Shown here: piece after piece, positions 42,288 through 42,910 of the stretch
How the letters are laid out: each line of letters begins with the position of its first letter
How positions within the stretch are numbered: position 1 is the stretch's first letter
Assembly (NCBI GenBank): GCA_018901615.1
Contig: JAHIEN010000083.1
Location: 1 to 42,910 of the forward strand
Direction of reading: 5' to 3'
DNA: 42,910 nucleotides
From: Candidatus Omnitrophota bacterium
GTDB taxonomy: Bacteria > Omnitrophota > Gorgyraeia > Gorgyraeales > Gorgyraeaceae
Notes under the pieces: generated by a model
What the model saw: only the letters and a program-made list of their open reading frames with translations
What the model was told of the DNA's origin: nothing
Database searches by the model: none
Translations under genes and position numbers: made by a program

Positions 42288-42910
42288 CTATAAAGCTGTT
42301 CTAGTTGCGTTACGGAACATGTTTAGTTCAAGCGCCTCTTTCTCTCTTCTAAGGATTCCAAGAAAGATTTCAATAAACGTTTTCGCTTGGCTGTCTTGAG
42401 AAACTTTAAAAGCTTTTTTTACTGTTTCAATGGCTTCATCTAAATACTTTATTGCTTTTTTTGGATCAGTATCTTTTTCTATCATGGCAAGACTACGTAA
42501 GACAATACCCCGGTTATTAAAGGCGTATGCATAATCCGGATTAATTGTTGTGGCTTTTTCATATTTTGCGTGTGCCTCTTCTAAATACTTTATTACTTTT
42601 TCCGGATTAGTATCTTTTTCTATCATAGCGAGGCTACATAAGGTATTGCCCCAGTTATTAAAGACTTTTGCATAATCCGGATTAATTGTTGTGGCTTTTT
42701 CATATTTTGCGCATGCCTCTTCTAAATACTTTATTGCTTCTTTCGGATTAGTATCTTTTTCTATCATGGCAAGATCGTTTAAACTAGTGCCCCAGTTATA
42801 AAAGGCTTTTGCATAATCCGGATTAATTGTTGTGGCTTTTTCATATTTTGCGTGTGCCTCTTCTAAATACTTTATTACTTTTTCCGGATTAGTATCTTTT
42901 TCTATCATAG
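42288..42910 (-). CDS. TPR protein of near-identical 47-residue repeats, N-terminus cut by window edge
   Basis: The frame is open through the right edge, so the true start lies outside; about 207 residues are visible. Repeat unit: AMIEKDTNPEKVIKYLEEAHAK... KATTINPDYAKAF, 47 residues long, present three times nearly unchanged and once degenerate before a C-terminal helix region (AIETVKKAFKVSQDSQAK). A 47-residue period is longer than the 34 of standard TPR. At DNA level the unit is 141 bp (for example TATCTTTTTCTATCAT recurs at about 42470, 42611, 42752 and 42893). It lies directly upstream of the exported methyltransferase. Probably a binding scaffold; partner unknown. Confidence 0.85.
   Translation of the reverse strand, partial: MIEKDTNPEKVIKYLEEAHAKYEKATTINPDYAKAFYNWGTSLNDLAMIEKDTNPKEAIKYLEEACAKYEKATTINPDYAKVFNNWGNTLCSLAMIEKDTNPEKVIKYLEEAHAKYEKATTINPDYAYAFNNRGIVLRSLAMIEKDTDPKKAIKYLDEAIETVKKAFKVSQDSQAKTFIEIFLGILRREKEALELNMFRNATRTAL
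42470..42910. repeat. 141-bp tandem coding repeats
   Basis: At least three near-identical 141-bp units at about 42470, 42611 and 42752, continuing past the right edge. They encode the 47-residue TPR units; the few differences between copies point to recent expansion or ongoing homogenisation. Confidence 0.85.

Noticed and set aside
42470..42910. CRISPR-like array
   Set aside because: The 141-bp units are coding, contiguous, and lack unique spacers.

Overview
All 39 genes recognised lie on the minus strand, so the window reads from high to low coordinates as one co-directional block. The mixture is a Gram-negative-style bacterium with complete bacterial housekeeping genes, a bacterial-type Wood-Ljungdahl (reductive acetyl-CoA) cluster, several exported proteins of unknown role and many short palindromic repeats. 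This suggests an uncultured anaerobic lineage of the PVC/Omnitrophota type. That placement is inference from gene content and protein style, not from a marker phylogeny.

Layout in transcription order. (1) 42910-41369: a visibly AT-rich end with a TPR protein built of near-identical 141-bp repeats (cut by the window edge) and an exported SAM methyltransferase, followed by about 400 bp of non-coding repeat-like DNA. (2) 40962-38276: an exported beta-propeller protein with an outer-membrane-style tail, and an exported TPR protein with its own near-consensus promoter. (3) 38176-30181: polA-coaE-rho-rpmE-prfA-prmC-murA. (4) 30035-27673: rpsP-trmD-rplS-rnhB-yraN, without the usual rimM. (5) 27642-14757: fhs-fchA-folD-metF-cooC-cooS-cooF-like-FAD oxidoreductase-acsB-acsC. 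This set supplies the formyl-to-methyl branch on tetrahydrofolate, the CO dehydrogenase and its Ni-insertion ATPase, an Fe-S/flavin electron outlet, acetyl-CoA synthase and the large corrinoid protein subunit. The small corrinoid subunit (acsD), the methyltransferase (acsE) and formate dehydrogenase are not in the window. (6) 14663-10182: pgsA-der-plsY-dinG. (7) 10079-5556: three exported proteins under two strong promoters. One is a GlpX-type fructose-1,6-bisphosphatase homologue carrying a signal sequence. (8) 5419-1: trpB-trpA under a perfect consensus promoter, then manC-ruvX-M16 peptidase-rpe (cut by the edge).

The most unusual layer is the repeats. Palindromes occupy most of the larger intergenic gaps. 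They include two adjacent multi-level nested palindromes between folD and metF, and a two-stem composite element present once before acsC and once before the cooF-like gene. Perfect 33-39-nt palindromes sit at gene borders. Short hairpin or tandem units also appear to have been inserted in frame into coding sequences (beta-propeller protein, der, prmC, cooF-like, polA). Several share a GAGCGAAGCGAG-type core while their arms differ from site to site.

No tRNA, rRNA, CRISPR array, insertion-sequence transposase or convincing intrinsic terminator was seen.
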